64,000 bases of DNA. It comes from Pseudomonas frederiksbergensis. Its GTDB lineage: Bacteria > Pseudomonadota > Gammaproteobacteria > Pseudomonadales > Pseudomonadaceae. The notes beneath the pieces are model-generated. The model did no database searches. It worked only from the letters and a program-made list of their open reading frames with translations, and was not told where the DNA came from. The stretch spans positions 4,298,001 to 4,362,000 of the forward strand of contig NZ_CP018319.1 of assembly GCF_001952935.1 (NCBI RefSeq), in the 5' to 3' direction. A program made the position numbers and the translations under genes. This document shows positions 9,240-17,869 of the stretch, one piece after another. How positions within the stretch are numbered: position 1 is the first letter of the stretch; every line of letters starts with the position of its first letter.

Positions 9240-10121
9240 TCAAGCCATCTGGCCTGTGCTACTAATATTCTGCTTCATTGCAGAGTTTTCCCACGGAGAC
9301 TTATAGCGGGCAGCGTTCATCTTCGTAACGGGTGTAATGGAGATGTGCAGGGCCACCAGAGGCTCGGTGCCGGTGGGGCCATGCATCATCTGGTTGGCGA
9401 CAACGAGCTGCGGCGTGACGCCGCTGAACACGATGTGGCCAGACAATTCGTAAAAATGGCGGTTTGGTCCTACCAGGCTGAAACCTGCAGATACCAGAGG
9501 TAGAGATTTGCCGCGGGTGCCGGTAAAGGCACCGGTGGCTACATTCGGACTAGGGCCTGAGCCGGCTACTGTAGAGGTGTAAAGCAGGTCCACGCCTGCC
9601 GGCTTGTCATCCCATACGACAGCAAAGCCTTCAAGGCGCTTGGTGCTGTCATGCTCGCCAGCCCAGCCTTCTGCGGACTCCACATCGCCAGCGCCTTGCA
9701 TATGCGCAGTGAGTTTCAACGCCACAGGCATTTCGCTTGGCGCGATGACCAGGGCTGGCTCAGGCGTGGTTATGACGTTGTAGTTGCGCATGATGGCCGG
9801 GGAGGTATCGATACGGTCGATGCGCAGGTCAATAGGGGCGATGACTTCATCGAACATATGGTATTCGGTAATCAGAACGGTCGTGATCCCGCCTTTTACG
9901 CGAGCTACGATGGTATCGCCGAGCTTGGCCAGCATATTCTTGCTGACGCCTTCGCCCGGGAAAAAATCAATGGCGCCTTTACCAAGCGGCGCTTGCTGCA
10001 ACGCGATACAAACAGGTTTGTCTGCTGGGGGTTGCGATGCATAGCGGAAAATGTACATCCCTGGCTCAAGCAGAGTCACACGGGAGGTAATTTTCAAGCC
10101 ATCTAGTTTTTGCGACTGCAC
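9240..10121 (-). CDS. Conserved-looking protein of unknown function upstream of the secreted DUF4214 protein
   Basis: 293 residues from a GTG start preceded by AAGGAAG about ten bases upstream. No signal peptide or membrane segment is seen. The protein appears to have two beta-rich halves. The first (about 10-110) contains GKGAIDFFPGEGVSKNML and GDTIVARVKGGITTVLI. The second (about 150-280) contains RLEGFAVVW, GTRGKSLPLVSAGFSLVG and HGPTGTEPLVALHISI. I do not recognise the family. It is the first gene of the two-gene unit with the secreted protein and diverges from the exporter, which suggests a role in making, folding, modifying or anchoring that protein. That role is inference from position only. 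Confidence 0.75.
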   Translation of the reverse strand: MQSQKLDGLKITSRVTLLEPGMYIFRYASQPPADKPVCIALQQAPLGKGAIDFFPGEGVSKNMLAKLGDTIVARVKGGITTVLITEYHMFDEVIAPIDLRIDRIDTSPAIMRNYNVITTPEPALVIAPSEMPVALKLTAHMQGAGDVESAEGWAGEHDSTKRLEGFAVVWDDKPAGVDLLYTSTVAGSGPSPNVATGAFTGTRGKSLPLVSAGFSLVGPNRHFYELSGHIVFSGVTPQLVVANQMMHGPTGTEPLVALHISITPVTKMNAARYKSPWENSAMKQNISSTGQMA

Positions 10122-10992
10122 TCAATAAGCTTCCTTCTTATCCTGAGTTGTACAGCGATCAGTCATTCAACGTGACTTATCCAACTATTCCCAGGTACTA
10201 CCCAATAACTTGATGGCGCTATGGTGGCTACCGAAGGCGGAGATTAATCTATCTGTGGGAAAAGTCAATTGGGTCTATGGGGAATTTCCTTTTGAAGAGT
10301 AGGGGGGAAATTTCACCAAAAGTATGTTGCTTTTTATTGATGTCCGGGATAGCGCCGGTAAGCTCCAAGGTCTGGGCTGGAACGTTGAAAACCTTTTCGA
10401 AAGGACATGGTACATGGCGAGGCGATTCGCCCTTTGAAAGCGCGAAGTGGGCGGTAATTTCTGCAGTAATCTGCAGCGAGCGGCTGGCTGCAATCGGTTT
10501 GCGCGTGGCTAGGCAGCGGCTTTCAGGGGTGTCACACAAATCCCTTCTGTTTGGAAGCAGTGTTGTGGTCAGATACCGGCCACGCTAGGCGTCGGAAATT
10601 TTGGCCGCTATGTAGTGGCGTTACGGCATTTCTGGTAGGGGTGAATCTTCCCGGTTTCAGGGGCTGAAACTTTTCAGGAATGCGAAAGCATGCCGTGTTT
10701 TTCTGGCGTGACTCAGAACTTGGGTGATGCGGAAAAGTAACGCGAGCAGGGGGGGAATAGAATGCATGACGCTTGTTACAGTTCGTCGGCATAGATCAGT
10801 TCAAATTTAACTTATTGACCATAAGTACATGCAGTGTCGGAGATGTTGATTGCGCCCATAGCCTTTCTTAAAACATGTTCATGCGCGAACGGCGCCGCGA
10901 TGTTTAAAATTGATGGCTCTTTAATGCTATCTGGCACAAACCGAGTGGTACACTGCCGCGCTTTCACGCCCCCTCTCATCAGTACGGATTCT
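10122..10992. other. Long divergent intergenic region (871 bp)
   Basis: This gap separates the secreted-protein unit (minus) from the type I exporter genes (plus) and must hold the promoters of both. No convincing gene is seen: open frames here lack ribosome sites and recognisable content. Small palindromes such as GGAATTTCC (10281-10289) and GAAATTTC (10307-10314) are present. The stretch before the exporter (10795-10940) is AT-rich. I could not assign a specific promoter or operator. Confidence 0.5.
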
Positions 10993-12738
10993 ATGAGTCG
11001 TTCACACGAAAATAATTTGCAAGCGGCCCTGAAGGCTTGCAAAGGCAGTTTTCTCTCGGTTGGTTTCTTCAGCTTGTTTGTAAACGCCTTGATGCTAGCC
11101 CCCACCTTTTACATGATCCAGGTTTCTGGGCGGGTGGTGCCCAGTAGCAGCACCTCGACCCTGATCATGTTGACCCTGATCCTGACGGTAATGATGCTGA
11201 CCCTTGGCTCGCTAGAGTGGGTTCGCTCGAGAATCATGGTCCGCATCAGCAACCGGCTGGATGTTTTACTCAGTCGTGATGTGTACCGCGCCAGCTTCAA
11301 GAAAGCGCTCAGCAGTGGCGGCATGGACGCATCTGCACAGTCACTCAATGATTTGACGTCCTTGCGTCAGTTCTTGACCGGCAATGGCCTGTTTGCGTTT
11401 TTCGACGCGCCTTGGTTGCCTATCTATACCGCGGTGATGTTTCTGTTCCATCCCTGGTTTGGCTGGATGACCGTAGGTAGTGCAATCGTGCTGGTGGTGT
11501 TGGCATTTTTGAACCACCGCTACACCGGCAAGGCCTTGAGTGAAGCGAACCAGCAAAGCGTCACCGCCAACCTGCAAACCACCAAGAACCTGCGTAATGC
11601 CGAGGTGATTGAGTCCATGGGGATGCTGGACACCCTGATGGCGCGCTGGGCGGTGCGTCAACGTCGCGTTTTGGTCCTGCAATCGCAGGCCAGTGACAAC
11701 GGCGGCATCATTACGTCCATTTCCAAGACGTTCAGGAATTGGGCGCAATCGATCATGCTCGCTTTGGGTGCTTATCTTGTCATCACTCACGAGGTCAATC
11801 CTGGCTTGATGATGGCCGGTTCCCTGCTGCTTGGCCGCGCATTATCGCCTATCGATCAAATGATCGGCAGCTGGAAGGGCTTTGTAGCCGCCCGTGTTCA
11901 ATACGGCCGCCTGAACGACACCCTGGAAAAACTCAATGCCGAGCCACAGCGCATGGCGTTGCCTGATCCGGAAGGGCATATACAGGTCGAGAATCTGGTG
12001 GTCGCCCCACCGGGAGCCAAAGCCGCTGTTATTCGCAACATCAGTTTTGTAACGCCAGCTGGTTCTATCGTGGGTATCGTCGGTCCGAGCGCTGCAGGCA
12101 AGTCGACGCTGGCCCGTGCCTTGCTAGGTATCTGGCCGCCGCAGCACGGAACTGTGCGTCTGGACGGTGCCGATATCGCTGCTTGGGACAAGCAGAAGCT
12201 GGGCCCGCATCTGGGCTATCTGCCGCAGGATATCGAGTTGTTCGAAGGCACCATCAGTGACAACGTGGCCCGATTCGCCAAGGTTGATCCTGAGAAAGTC
12301 GTATTGGCAGCCCGGATTGCGGGTGTCCATGAAATGATCCTGCAATTGCCCGATGGTTACGACACCGTCATTGGCAGCGAGGGGATCAACCTGTCCGGAG
12401 GACAGCGCCAACGCATAGGCCTGGCCCGCGCCATTTATGGCAGCCCGCGTTTGATCGTGCTGGATGAACCCAACTCCAACCTGGATGACGCCGGTGAGAA
12501 AGCGTTGGCCGTGGCCTTGCAGAAGATCAAGGAAACCGGGGCAACGGTATTTATCATTTCCCACCGTCCAAGCATCCTCTCGCGGCTTGACCGAGTGATG
12601 GTCATGGCTGGCGGCACCATTAGTATGTATGGCGCGAGGGACCAGGTCATCGCCGAACTGGCCCAGCAGCAGGCCAAAGCCCAGAAAAGGGTTACTCCAG
12701 CTTCCACTGACGTTGCGCTCGCGCAACCTAGCGCGTGA
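10993..12738 (+). CDS. Type I secretion system ABC transporter/permease (PrtD-like)
   Basis: An inner membrane ATPase that powers export of an unfolded substrate through the tripartite channel. The start chosen is the ATG at 10993 (MSRSHENN). Longer upstream frames lack family similarity. The first 330 residues form the ABC exporter membrane domain, with segments such as FFSLFVNALMLAPTFYMIQVSGRV. The nucleotide-binding domain carries Walker A GPSAAGKST, signature LSGGQRQRIGLARA, Walker B LIVLDEP and the H-loop ISHRPS. About 581 residues, normal for the PrtD/AprD family, with no N-terminal peptidase domain. It is followed after 14 bp by the fusion-protein gene. The likely substrate is the divergent DUF4214 protein. 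Confidence 0.93.
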   Translation: MSRSHENNLQAALKACKGSFLSVGFFSLFVNALMLAPTFYMIQVSGRVVPSSSTSTLIMLTLILTVMMLTLGSLEWVRSRIMVRISNRLDVLLSRDVYRASFKKALSSGGMDASAQSLNDLTSLRQFLTGNGLFAFFDAPWLPIYTAVMFLFHPWFGWMTVGSAIVLVVLAFLNHRYTGKALSEANQQSVTANLQTTKNLRNAEVIESMGMLDTLMARWAVRQRRVLVLQSQASDNGGIITSISKTFRNWAQSIMLALGAYLVITHEVNPGLMMAGSLLLGRALSPIDQMIGSWKGFVAARVQYGRLNDTLEKLNAEPQRMALPDPEGHIQVENLVVAPPGAKAAVIRNISFVTPAGSIVGIVGPSAAGKSTLARALLGIWPPQHGTVRLDGADIAAWDKQKLGPHLGYLPQDIELFEGTISDNVARFAKVDPEKVVLAARIAGVHEMILQLPDGYDTVIGSEGINLSGGQRQRIGLARAIYGSPRLIVLDEPNSNLDDAGEKALAVALQKIKETGATVFIISHRPSILSRLDRVMVMAGGTISMYGARDQVIAELAQQQAKAQKRVTPASTDVALAQPSA

Positions 12739-12752
12739 AAAGGAATTCGTAA

Positions 12753-14078
12753 ATGAGCAGTAATGCGCTGACTGTGCTCGACGAGCCATCTGATGACATG
12801 CCCACTTCCGACCGCGGCATACGCCGGATCGGCATGACAATTGTTTTTGTGACATTCGGTCTGTTTGGAACATGGGCGGCCTTCGCACCGCTGGGTAACG
12901 CGGTGTATGGCACGGGTGTGGTGACGGTGCAGACTTACCGCAAGACTGTACAGCACCTGGAGGGCGGTATCGTCAAAGAGCTGCTGGCCCGCGACGGCGA
13001 CACGGTTCACAAGGGGGATCCGTTGATCGTGCTGGATGAAGCCCAGCTTAGCGCCGAATACGAATCGACTCGCAACCAGTTAATTTCCGCCAAGGCCAAG
13101 GAAGCGCGTCTTCGAGCCGAGCGCGACGAGCTGCCGACTATCCCTGCGTTGACTATCAGCGGTACGGACAGTCAGCGTGCCCAGGAAGCGATTGATGGCG
13201 AGTCCCAGGTTTTCAAAGCCCGGCATGACTCCCGACTGGGCGAAATCTCCGTCCAGCAGGAGCGTGTAGGTCAGTTGAAGCAACAGATTCAGGGCCTCAA
13301 GGACATGATCCACTCCAAGCAGAGCCTGGGGAAATCCTATAGCGGTGAAATCACCGACCTTAAGGATCTTCTGGCCCAAGGCTTTGTTGATAAGCAACGT
13401 CTGCTTGAGCAAGAGCGCAAGCTGGGCATGCTCAAATCCGAAGTGGCCGACCATGAGTCCAACATCACCAAGACGCGCTTGCAGATTAATGAAACCGAAT
13501 TGCAGATTGTTCAACTGAACAAGAACTTCAGTTCGGACGTGGTGAAAGAGTTGAGTGATGTGCAGGCCAACGTCTTTGACCTTCAGGAGAAGGCTGCGGC
13601 CCTTGAAGATCGTCTGTCGCGCGTGGTGATTCGTGCTCCGGAAGACGGCATGGTGCTGGATATGAAAGTCCACACCATTGGGGGGGTGGTCAGTGCCGGA
13701 ACGCCGTTGCTGGATATCGTGCCGGAATCTTCGGAGCTGGTAGTTGAAGCCCACGTATCGACCAATGACATCGACCGGATTGCTTTGGGCAAGCTCACGG
13801 ATATCCGTTTTAGTGCGTTCAACAGCGCGACGACGCCGGTTATTCAGGGTCAGGTCACTCGGGTTTCCGCCGACCGCCTTACCGATGACAAGTCAGGCGA
13901 GCCGTACTATCTGGTCCGTGTCAAGGTTACTGACGAAGGTTTGAAGCGTCTTGGCGCTAACAAGCTCCAGCCCGGCATGCCCGCCGAAGTCTTGATCAAC
14001 GCCGGCGATCGCACCATGTTGCAGTACCTGATGAAGCCTGCACGTAACGTCCTCGCCAAGTCGATGATCGAGGAATGA
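12753..14078 (+). CDS. HlyD/PrtE-family membrane fusion protein of type I secretion
   Basis: 441 residues. A cytoplasmic N-terminus is followed by one membrane helix at about 25-50 (IGMTIVFVTFGLFGTWAAFAPLG). Then come a barrel-sandwich/lipoyl half (VQHLEGGIVKELLARDGDTV), a long periplasmic coiled coil (about 100-290), the second lipoyl half (RVVIRAPEDGMVLDM) and a beta-barrel C-terminal region with LQPGMPAEV. It links the ABC transporter to the outer-membrane channel. The ATG has AAGGAA upstream, and the stop overlaps the start of the TolC-like gene by four bases (ATGA), so the three genes form an operon. Confidence 0.93.
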   Translation: MSSNALTVLDEPSDDMPTSDRGIRRIGMTIVFVTFGLFGTWAAFAPLGNAVYGTGVVTVQTYRKTVQHLEGGIVKELLARDGDTVHKGDPLIVLDEAQLSAEYESTRNQLISAKAKEARLRAERDELPTIPALTISGTDSQRAQEAIDGESQVFKARHDSRLGEISVQQERVGQLKQQIQGLKDMIHSKQSLGKSYSGEITDLKDLLAQGFVDKQRLLEQERKLGMLKSEVADHESNITKTRLQINETELQIVQLNKNFSSDVVKELSDVQANVFDLQEKAAALEDRLSRVVIRAPEDGMVLDMKVHTIGGVVSAGTPLLDIVPESSELVVEAHVSTNDIDRIALGKLTDIRFSAFNSATTPVIQGQVTRVSADRLTDDKSGEPYYLVRVKVTDEGLKRLGANKLQPGMPAEVLINAGDRTMLQYLMKPARNVLAKSMIEE

Positions 14079-15475
14079 TTGTGCTGCGTTTCTTATCCGT
14101 AGTGGTTGTTCTGGGGCTGGTTACACTGCATGTCGACGCCGCTCAGCCGGTGGCGCCGCAAGTCACGAGCGCCTCGGCTTACACCGCCGACCTTATGGCG
14201 TTGTTTCGCGAGTCCCGTCTTGAAGATCCGAGGATATTGGCGTCTTACTTGCGAGCCCGGTCTGCTCGTGAGCAAGAACGCGAGGCGTTTGGCACCTTGC
14301 TGCCTCAGGTTTCGGTGGACACCAGTTCCAACCGGATCTTGCGCAAGGACGAAAACACGCGGGAAATCTATGACAACTCCAGTTATTCCCTGAACGTTAC
14401 CCAGTACCTGTACAACAAGTCGGCCTGGGAAAGGTATCAGAAGGCCAAGAGCGCCACGCTTCAAAAAGCCTCACAGGCCGAAGACACTCAGGCAGAGGCG
14501 ACGGTTGATCTGGCCAAGCGTTATTTCCAGGCTTTGTCCGCTGATGATGAACTCGAACTACTGATGGCTGAACGTCGCGCCACGCAAAACAGTCTTGATC
14601 GTGTGACTGTTATGTACGACAAGCAGATGGCTATGGTCACCGACCTGCTGGATCTCAAAGCGCGGGTTGATTTACTGGCTGCGCAAGAAGTCGAAGCACG
14701 TAATCAGGTGCGTGTGACTCGGGCGGCGCTTTCGGAAATCGTTGGTCGGCCGATCACTGAGCCTCTGAGTCGGATCCGCAATGATATCGCTTTGCAGGCC
14801 CCGGATAAGCCTTTGGAGACCTGGATTGTCGAGGCCATGGACAGCAATCCGCGGCTCAAGGCCCGCGAAAACCAGTTGGAAGTAGCCAATGCGGCGGTGC
14901 GTGAGGGCAAGGGCGGTCACTATCCCTCGTTGACCTTTACTTTGGGTACACAGCGCAGCGACGTGGGTTACGATAATACCGTGTCACCCCGTAGCGACAG
15001 TTACGTTGCCACGATTGGCCTGAAAGTGCCGATCTACAGCGGTGGTTCGACGTCTGCGCGGGTGCGCGGACTGTATGACGAACAGCTGGCCGTCGAGCAG
15101 GAAGTGGAAGAGGTTCGCCGACAGGTGGTCAAGGAAACAACCAACTCGTACCTGACCTCCGTATCCAGCGTGGAAAAGATTCGCGCCAACAAAACCGCCT
15201 TGTCCTCGGCAGAGCAATCGAGCATTGCCTCGCAGAAGGCTTTCACTTATGGCGTCAAGAACTCTGTCGATGTATTAACCGCCGTGCAGGCCGAGTTCAA
15301 GGCGCGTCGTGACCTGCTAAAGGCCCAGTATGACTTCATCACCAATCTGTTCATCTTGAACCGATGGGCAGGCAAGCTGCCTGAGGAAAGTGTCGACAGC
15401 GTCAACGTATGGTTGGGTGGTGTGGATGCAGTAGCGCAACAGTCAGCCAGTATCGACTCAAGCAAAAAACGCTGA
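14075..15475 (+). CDS. TolC-family outer membrane protein of type I secretion
   Basis: 466 residues with an N-terminal signal peptide (FLSVVVVLGLVTLHVDAAQ). The protein has the two-fold repeated TolC architecture of long helices alternating with beta strands. Recognisable segments include TQYLYNKSAWERYQKAK, DLAKRYFQALSADDELELL and the second-half counterpart PIYSGGSTSARVR. It forms the outer membrane exit duct. Translation is probably coupled to the fusion-protein gene through the ATGA overlap; a GTG at 14081 is an alternative start. The stop is followed by an inverted repeat with TTGCA units. This completes an ABC-MFP-OMP type I system. Confidence 0.92.
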   Translation: MIVLRFLSVVVVLGLVTLHVDAAQPVAPQVTSASAYTADLMALFRESRLEDPRILASYLRARSAREQEREAFGTLLPQVSVDTSSNRILRKDENTREIYDNSSYSLNVTQYLYNKSAWERYQKAKSATLQKASQAEDTQAEATVDLAKRYFQALSADDELELLMAERRATQNSLDRVTVMYDKQMAMVTDLLDLKARVDLLAAQEVEARNQVRVTRAALSEIVGRPITEPLSRIRNDIALQAPDKPLETWIVEAMDSNPRLKARENQLEVANAAVREGKGGHYPSLTFTLGTQRSDVGYDNTVSPRSDSYVATIGLKVPIYSGGSTSARVRGLYDEQLAVEQEVEEVRRQVVKETTNSYLTSVSSVEKIRANKTALSSAEQSSIASQKAFTYGVKNSVDVLTAVQAEFKARRDLLKAQYDFITNLFILNRWAGKLPEESVDSVNVWLGGVDAVAQQSASIDSSKKR

Positions 15476-15489
15476 CCGCCCCCGTCTCG

Positions 15490-15535
15490 GCTCCCGCGGT
15501 TGCATTGCATTGCATTGCATTGCAATTGCGGGAGC
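15490..15535. repeat. Tandem TTGCA pentamers inside an inverted repeat
   Basis: Five head-to-tail copies of TTGCA (15500-15524) are enclosed by the arms GCTCCCGC (15490-15497) and GCGGGAGC (15528-15535). It lies 14 bp after the TolC-like gene and could act as a transcription end or REP-like palindrome. There is no clear T tract. Confidence 0.75.
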
Positions 15536-15941
15536 GAATGTGATTCCTGTGGGATGGAGCTTGCTCACGAAGGTTTTCTCAAAGCTGGCTGATTCTGTGT
15601 AGCAGCTGACCCTCCAGAAATATTCAGCGTAACCGCTCCGCGAACCCTACATCCAAAGCTGCTATTTAATCCCCCGATGCTGTGCTCCTGATTTTCATCA
15701 GGAGCCAGCAATCAGGCTTCAACCGGCGGCTTTGAATGTGTGCACGGTGGATCGCTTACTCTCAATGGCTAAAGACGTACAGCGGTGGGTTTGATACGCC
15801 TCCCTTGTGGGCTCGTCACATTGCGCTGTGCCCTGTATCATCGGCGATGATCGGAGCTGCGTGGGCTTTCTTTGTAGCACCGCGAAATTTTTTCGATCGT
15901 TAATCTTAGAGCGCGTTACAAATGGAGTTTAGAGGATTCGC
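15536..15941. other. Intergenic region before gmd
   Basis: No gene is supported. A partial REP-like sequence lies near 15545-15580. A perfect 9-bp stem with a four-base loop (GCTCCTGAT / ATCAGGAGC, 15684-15705) has no T tract. The promoter for the gmd operon is expected here but could not be pinned down. A ribosome site (GAGG) lies just before the gmd ATG. Confidence 0.5.
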
Positions 15942-16973
15942 ATGAAAGCAATCGTTACCGGCATCACTGGTCAAGACGGCGCCTACCTGGCGGAACTGCT
16001 GCTGGAGAAGGGGTACACCGTTTACGGGACCTACCGTCGTACCAGTTCTGTCAATTTCTGGCGTATCGAGGAGCTGGGCATCCAGTCCAACCCTAATCTG
16101 CATTTGGTCGAATACGATCTGACCGATCTGTCTGCCAGCATTCGTTTGCTGCAGAACACCGAAGCCACCGAGGTCTACAACCTTGCGGCGCAGAGCTTCG
16201 TGGGTGTTTCGTTCGAGCAGCCGATCACGACTGCGGAGATTACCGGCCTTGGTGCGGTAAACCTTCTCGAAGCGATTCGGATCGTTAATCCGAAGGTTCG
16301 TTTCTACCAGGCATCGACCTCCGAGATGTTCGGTAAGGTACAAGCTATCCCGCAGATCGAAAGCACGCCTTTCTATCCGCGCAGCCCATACGGTGTCGCC
16401 AAGCTCTACGCTCACTGGATGACCATCAATTACCGTGAGTCGTACGGCATTTTTGCCACCAGCGGTATCTTGTTCAACCACGAATCGCCACTGCGTGGCC
16501 GTGAGTTTGTGACCCGCAAAATCACCGACTCCGTTGCCAAGATCAAACTGGGTCTGTTGGACAAGATGGAACTGGGCAACCTCGACGCCAAGCGCGACTG
16601 GGGTTTTGCCAAGGAATACGTGGAAGGTATGTGGCGCATGCTGCAGGCCGATGAACCGGATACTTTCGTGTTGGCGACTAACCGCACCGAGACCGTTCGC
16701 GACTTTGTCTCCATGGCGTTCAAGGCTGTTGGTATCACTATTTCGTGGGCGGGTACTGCCGAGGCCGAGCAAGGTACTGATACTGCCACCGGTAAAGTGC
16801 TGATCACCATCAATCCGAAATTCTACCGCCCAACCGAGGTTGAGTTGTTGATCGGAAACCCGGCCAAAGCCAAGGAAGTTCTGGGTTGGGAGCCGAAGAC
16901 TTCGCTGGAAGAGCTGTGCCGCATGATGGTAGAAGCTGACTTGCGTCGTAATGAACAAGGATTTTCGTTCTGA
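15942..16973 (+). CDS. gmd: GDP-mannose 4,6-dehydratase
   Basis: 343 residues, cytoplasmic. Converts GDP-D-mannose to GDP-4-keto-6-deoxy-D-mannose, the first committed step to GDP-D-rhamnose. An extended SDR fold is shown by the NAD(P) motif GITGQDGAYLAELLL at the N-terminus, the family segment YRRTSS, the Ser/Thr site region STSEMFG and the catalytic YGVAK. The C-terminal substrate region includes RDWGFAKEYVEGMW, which is typical of Gmd. The start has GAGGATTCGC upstream. The stop overlaps the rmd start by one base. It heads the sugar-nucleotide and glycosyltransferase operon 15942-20121. Confidence 0.95.
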   Translation: MKAIVTGITGQDGAYLAELLLEKGYTVYGTYRRTSSVNFWRIEELGIQSNPNLHLVEYDLTDLSASIRLLQNTEATEVYNLAAQSFVGVSFEQPITTAEITGLGAVNLLEAIRIVNPKVRFYQASTSEMFGKVQAIPQIESTPFYPRSPYGVAKLYAHWMTINYRESYGIFATSGILFNHESPLRGREFVTRKITDSVAKIKLGLLDKMELGNLDAKRDWGFAKEYVEGMWRMLQADEPDTFVLATNRTETVRDFVSMAFKAVGITISWAGTAEAEQGTDTATGKVLITINPKFYRPTEVELLIGNPAKAKEVLGWEPKTSLEELCRMMVEADLRRNEQGFSF

Positions 16974-17869
16974 TGACCATTGCCGGCAAACGCGCGCTGA
17001 TTACAGGTATTCAAGGTTTCACCGGTCGTTACATGGCGGATGAACTTCGGGCTCATGGCTACGAGGTTATCGGGTTGGGCAGTCAGCCTTCCGATGATCG
17101 CAATTACCACCAGGTGGACTTGGCCGATGGCCCTGGTCTGCGTACGTTGCTGGCAAAGATTCAGCCGGATGTTGTGGTTCATCTCGCGGCACTGGCGTTT
17201 GTCGGGCATGGCGCAGCGGACGCGTTCTATCAGGTCAACTTGATAGGCACGCGTAATCTGCTGGAAGCCGTCGCGGCCAGTGGTAAATCCCTGGATTGTG
17301 TACTGATCGCCAGTAGCGCCAATGTCTATGGCAATGCATCGGGTGGCCTGTTGTCGGAGACCACAACGCCGGCACCGGCCAATGACTATGCCGTTAGCAA
17401 GTTGGCCATGGAGTACATGGCCAACCTTTGGCATGAACGTCTGCCTATCGTCATCACTCGTCCTTTCAACTACACCGGCGTGGGCCAAGCCGAGAACTTC
17501 CTGTTGCCGAAAATTGTTTCTCATTTTCGTCGCAGGGCGCCAAAGATCGAATTGGGTAATCTCGATGTTTGGCGTGATTTCAGCGATGTTCGCGCTTTGG
17601 TAAAGGCATATCGAGGGCTTATCGAGGCGAAGCCACTGGGGCAGACTATCAATGTCAGCTCTGGCAATACCCATTCGCTTCGCGAAGTCATCGAAATGTG
17701 CAAAGGCATCACCGGGCATGATATCGAGGTCGAAGTGAATCCCGCCTTTGTGCGAGCCAATGAGGTGAAAACCTTGTGCGGGGACAACTCGAGATTGCGG
17801 GCGCTGGTACCAGGCTGGACAACACCGACCTTGGGCGAAACCCTTGGCTGGATGCTGACGGCTGAATAA
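16973..17869 (+). CDS. rmd: GDP-6-deoxy-D-lyxo-4-hexulose reductase (GDP-D-rhamnose synthesis)
   Basis: 298 residues. Reduces the Gmd product to GDP-D-rhamnose, as in the common polysaccharide antigen pathway of P. aeruginosa. The SDR fold shows an NAD(P) motif (GIQGFTGRYMADEL), ASSANVYG and the catalytic YAVSK, and the C-terminal part has the RPFNYTGVGQ segment usual in this family. The start overlaps the gmd stop (TGATG), and the next gene begins directly after its stop, so the genes are co-transcribed. The Rmd assignment rests on its position beside gmd and on these segments; related 4-reductases such as GMER are less likely. Confidence 0.88.
   Translation: MTIAGKRALITGIQGFTGRYMADELRAHGYEVIGLGSQPSDDRNYHQVDLADGPGLRTLLAKIQPDVVVHLAALAFVGHGAADAFYQVNLIGTRNLLEAVAASGKSLDCVLIASSANVYGNASGGLLSETTTPAPANDYAVSKLAMEYMANLWHERLPIVITRPFNYTGVGQAENFLLPKIVSHFRRRAPKIELGNLDVWRDFSDVRALVKAYRGLIEAKPLGQTINVSSGNTHSLREVIEMCKGITGHDIEVEVNPAFVRANEVKTLCGDNSRLRALVPGWTTPTLGETLGWMLTAE

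Noticed and set aside
7828..9306. 492-codon open frame on the plus strand opposite the DUF4214 gene
   Set aside because: It mirrors the repetitive Ala/Gly/Asp-rich gene on the minus strand; the protein is Ser/Val-rich without domains, and the minus-strand gene has recognisable repeats and a ribosome site.
10249..10588. Open frames on both strands in the divergent spacer before the type I exporter
   Set aside because: No ribosome sites, no family-like content, and the two frames contradict each other; treated as intergenic.
15684..15705. Perfect 9-bp hairpin as a terminator
   Set aside because: There is no T tract on either side and no gene ending nearby, so it is mentioned only as a palindrome.
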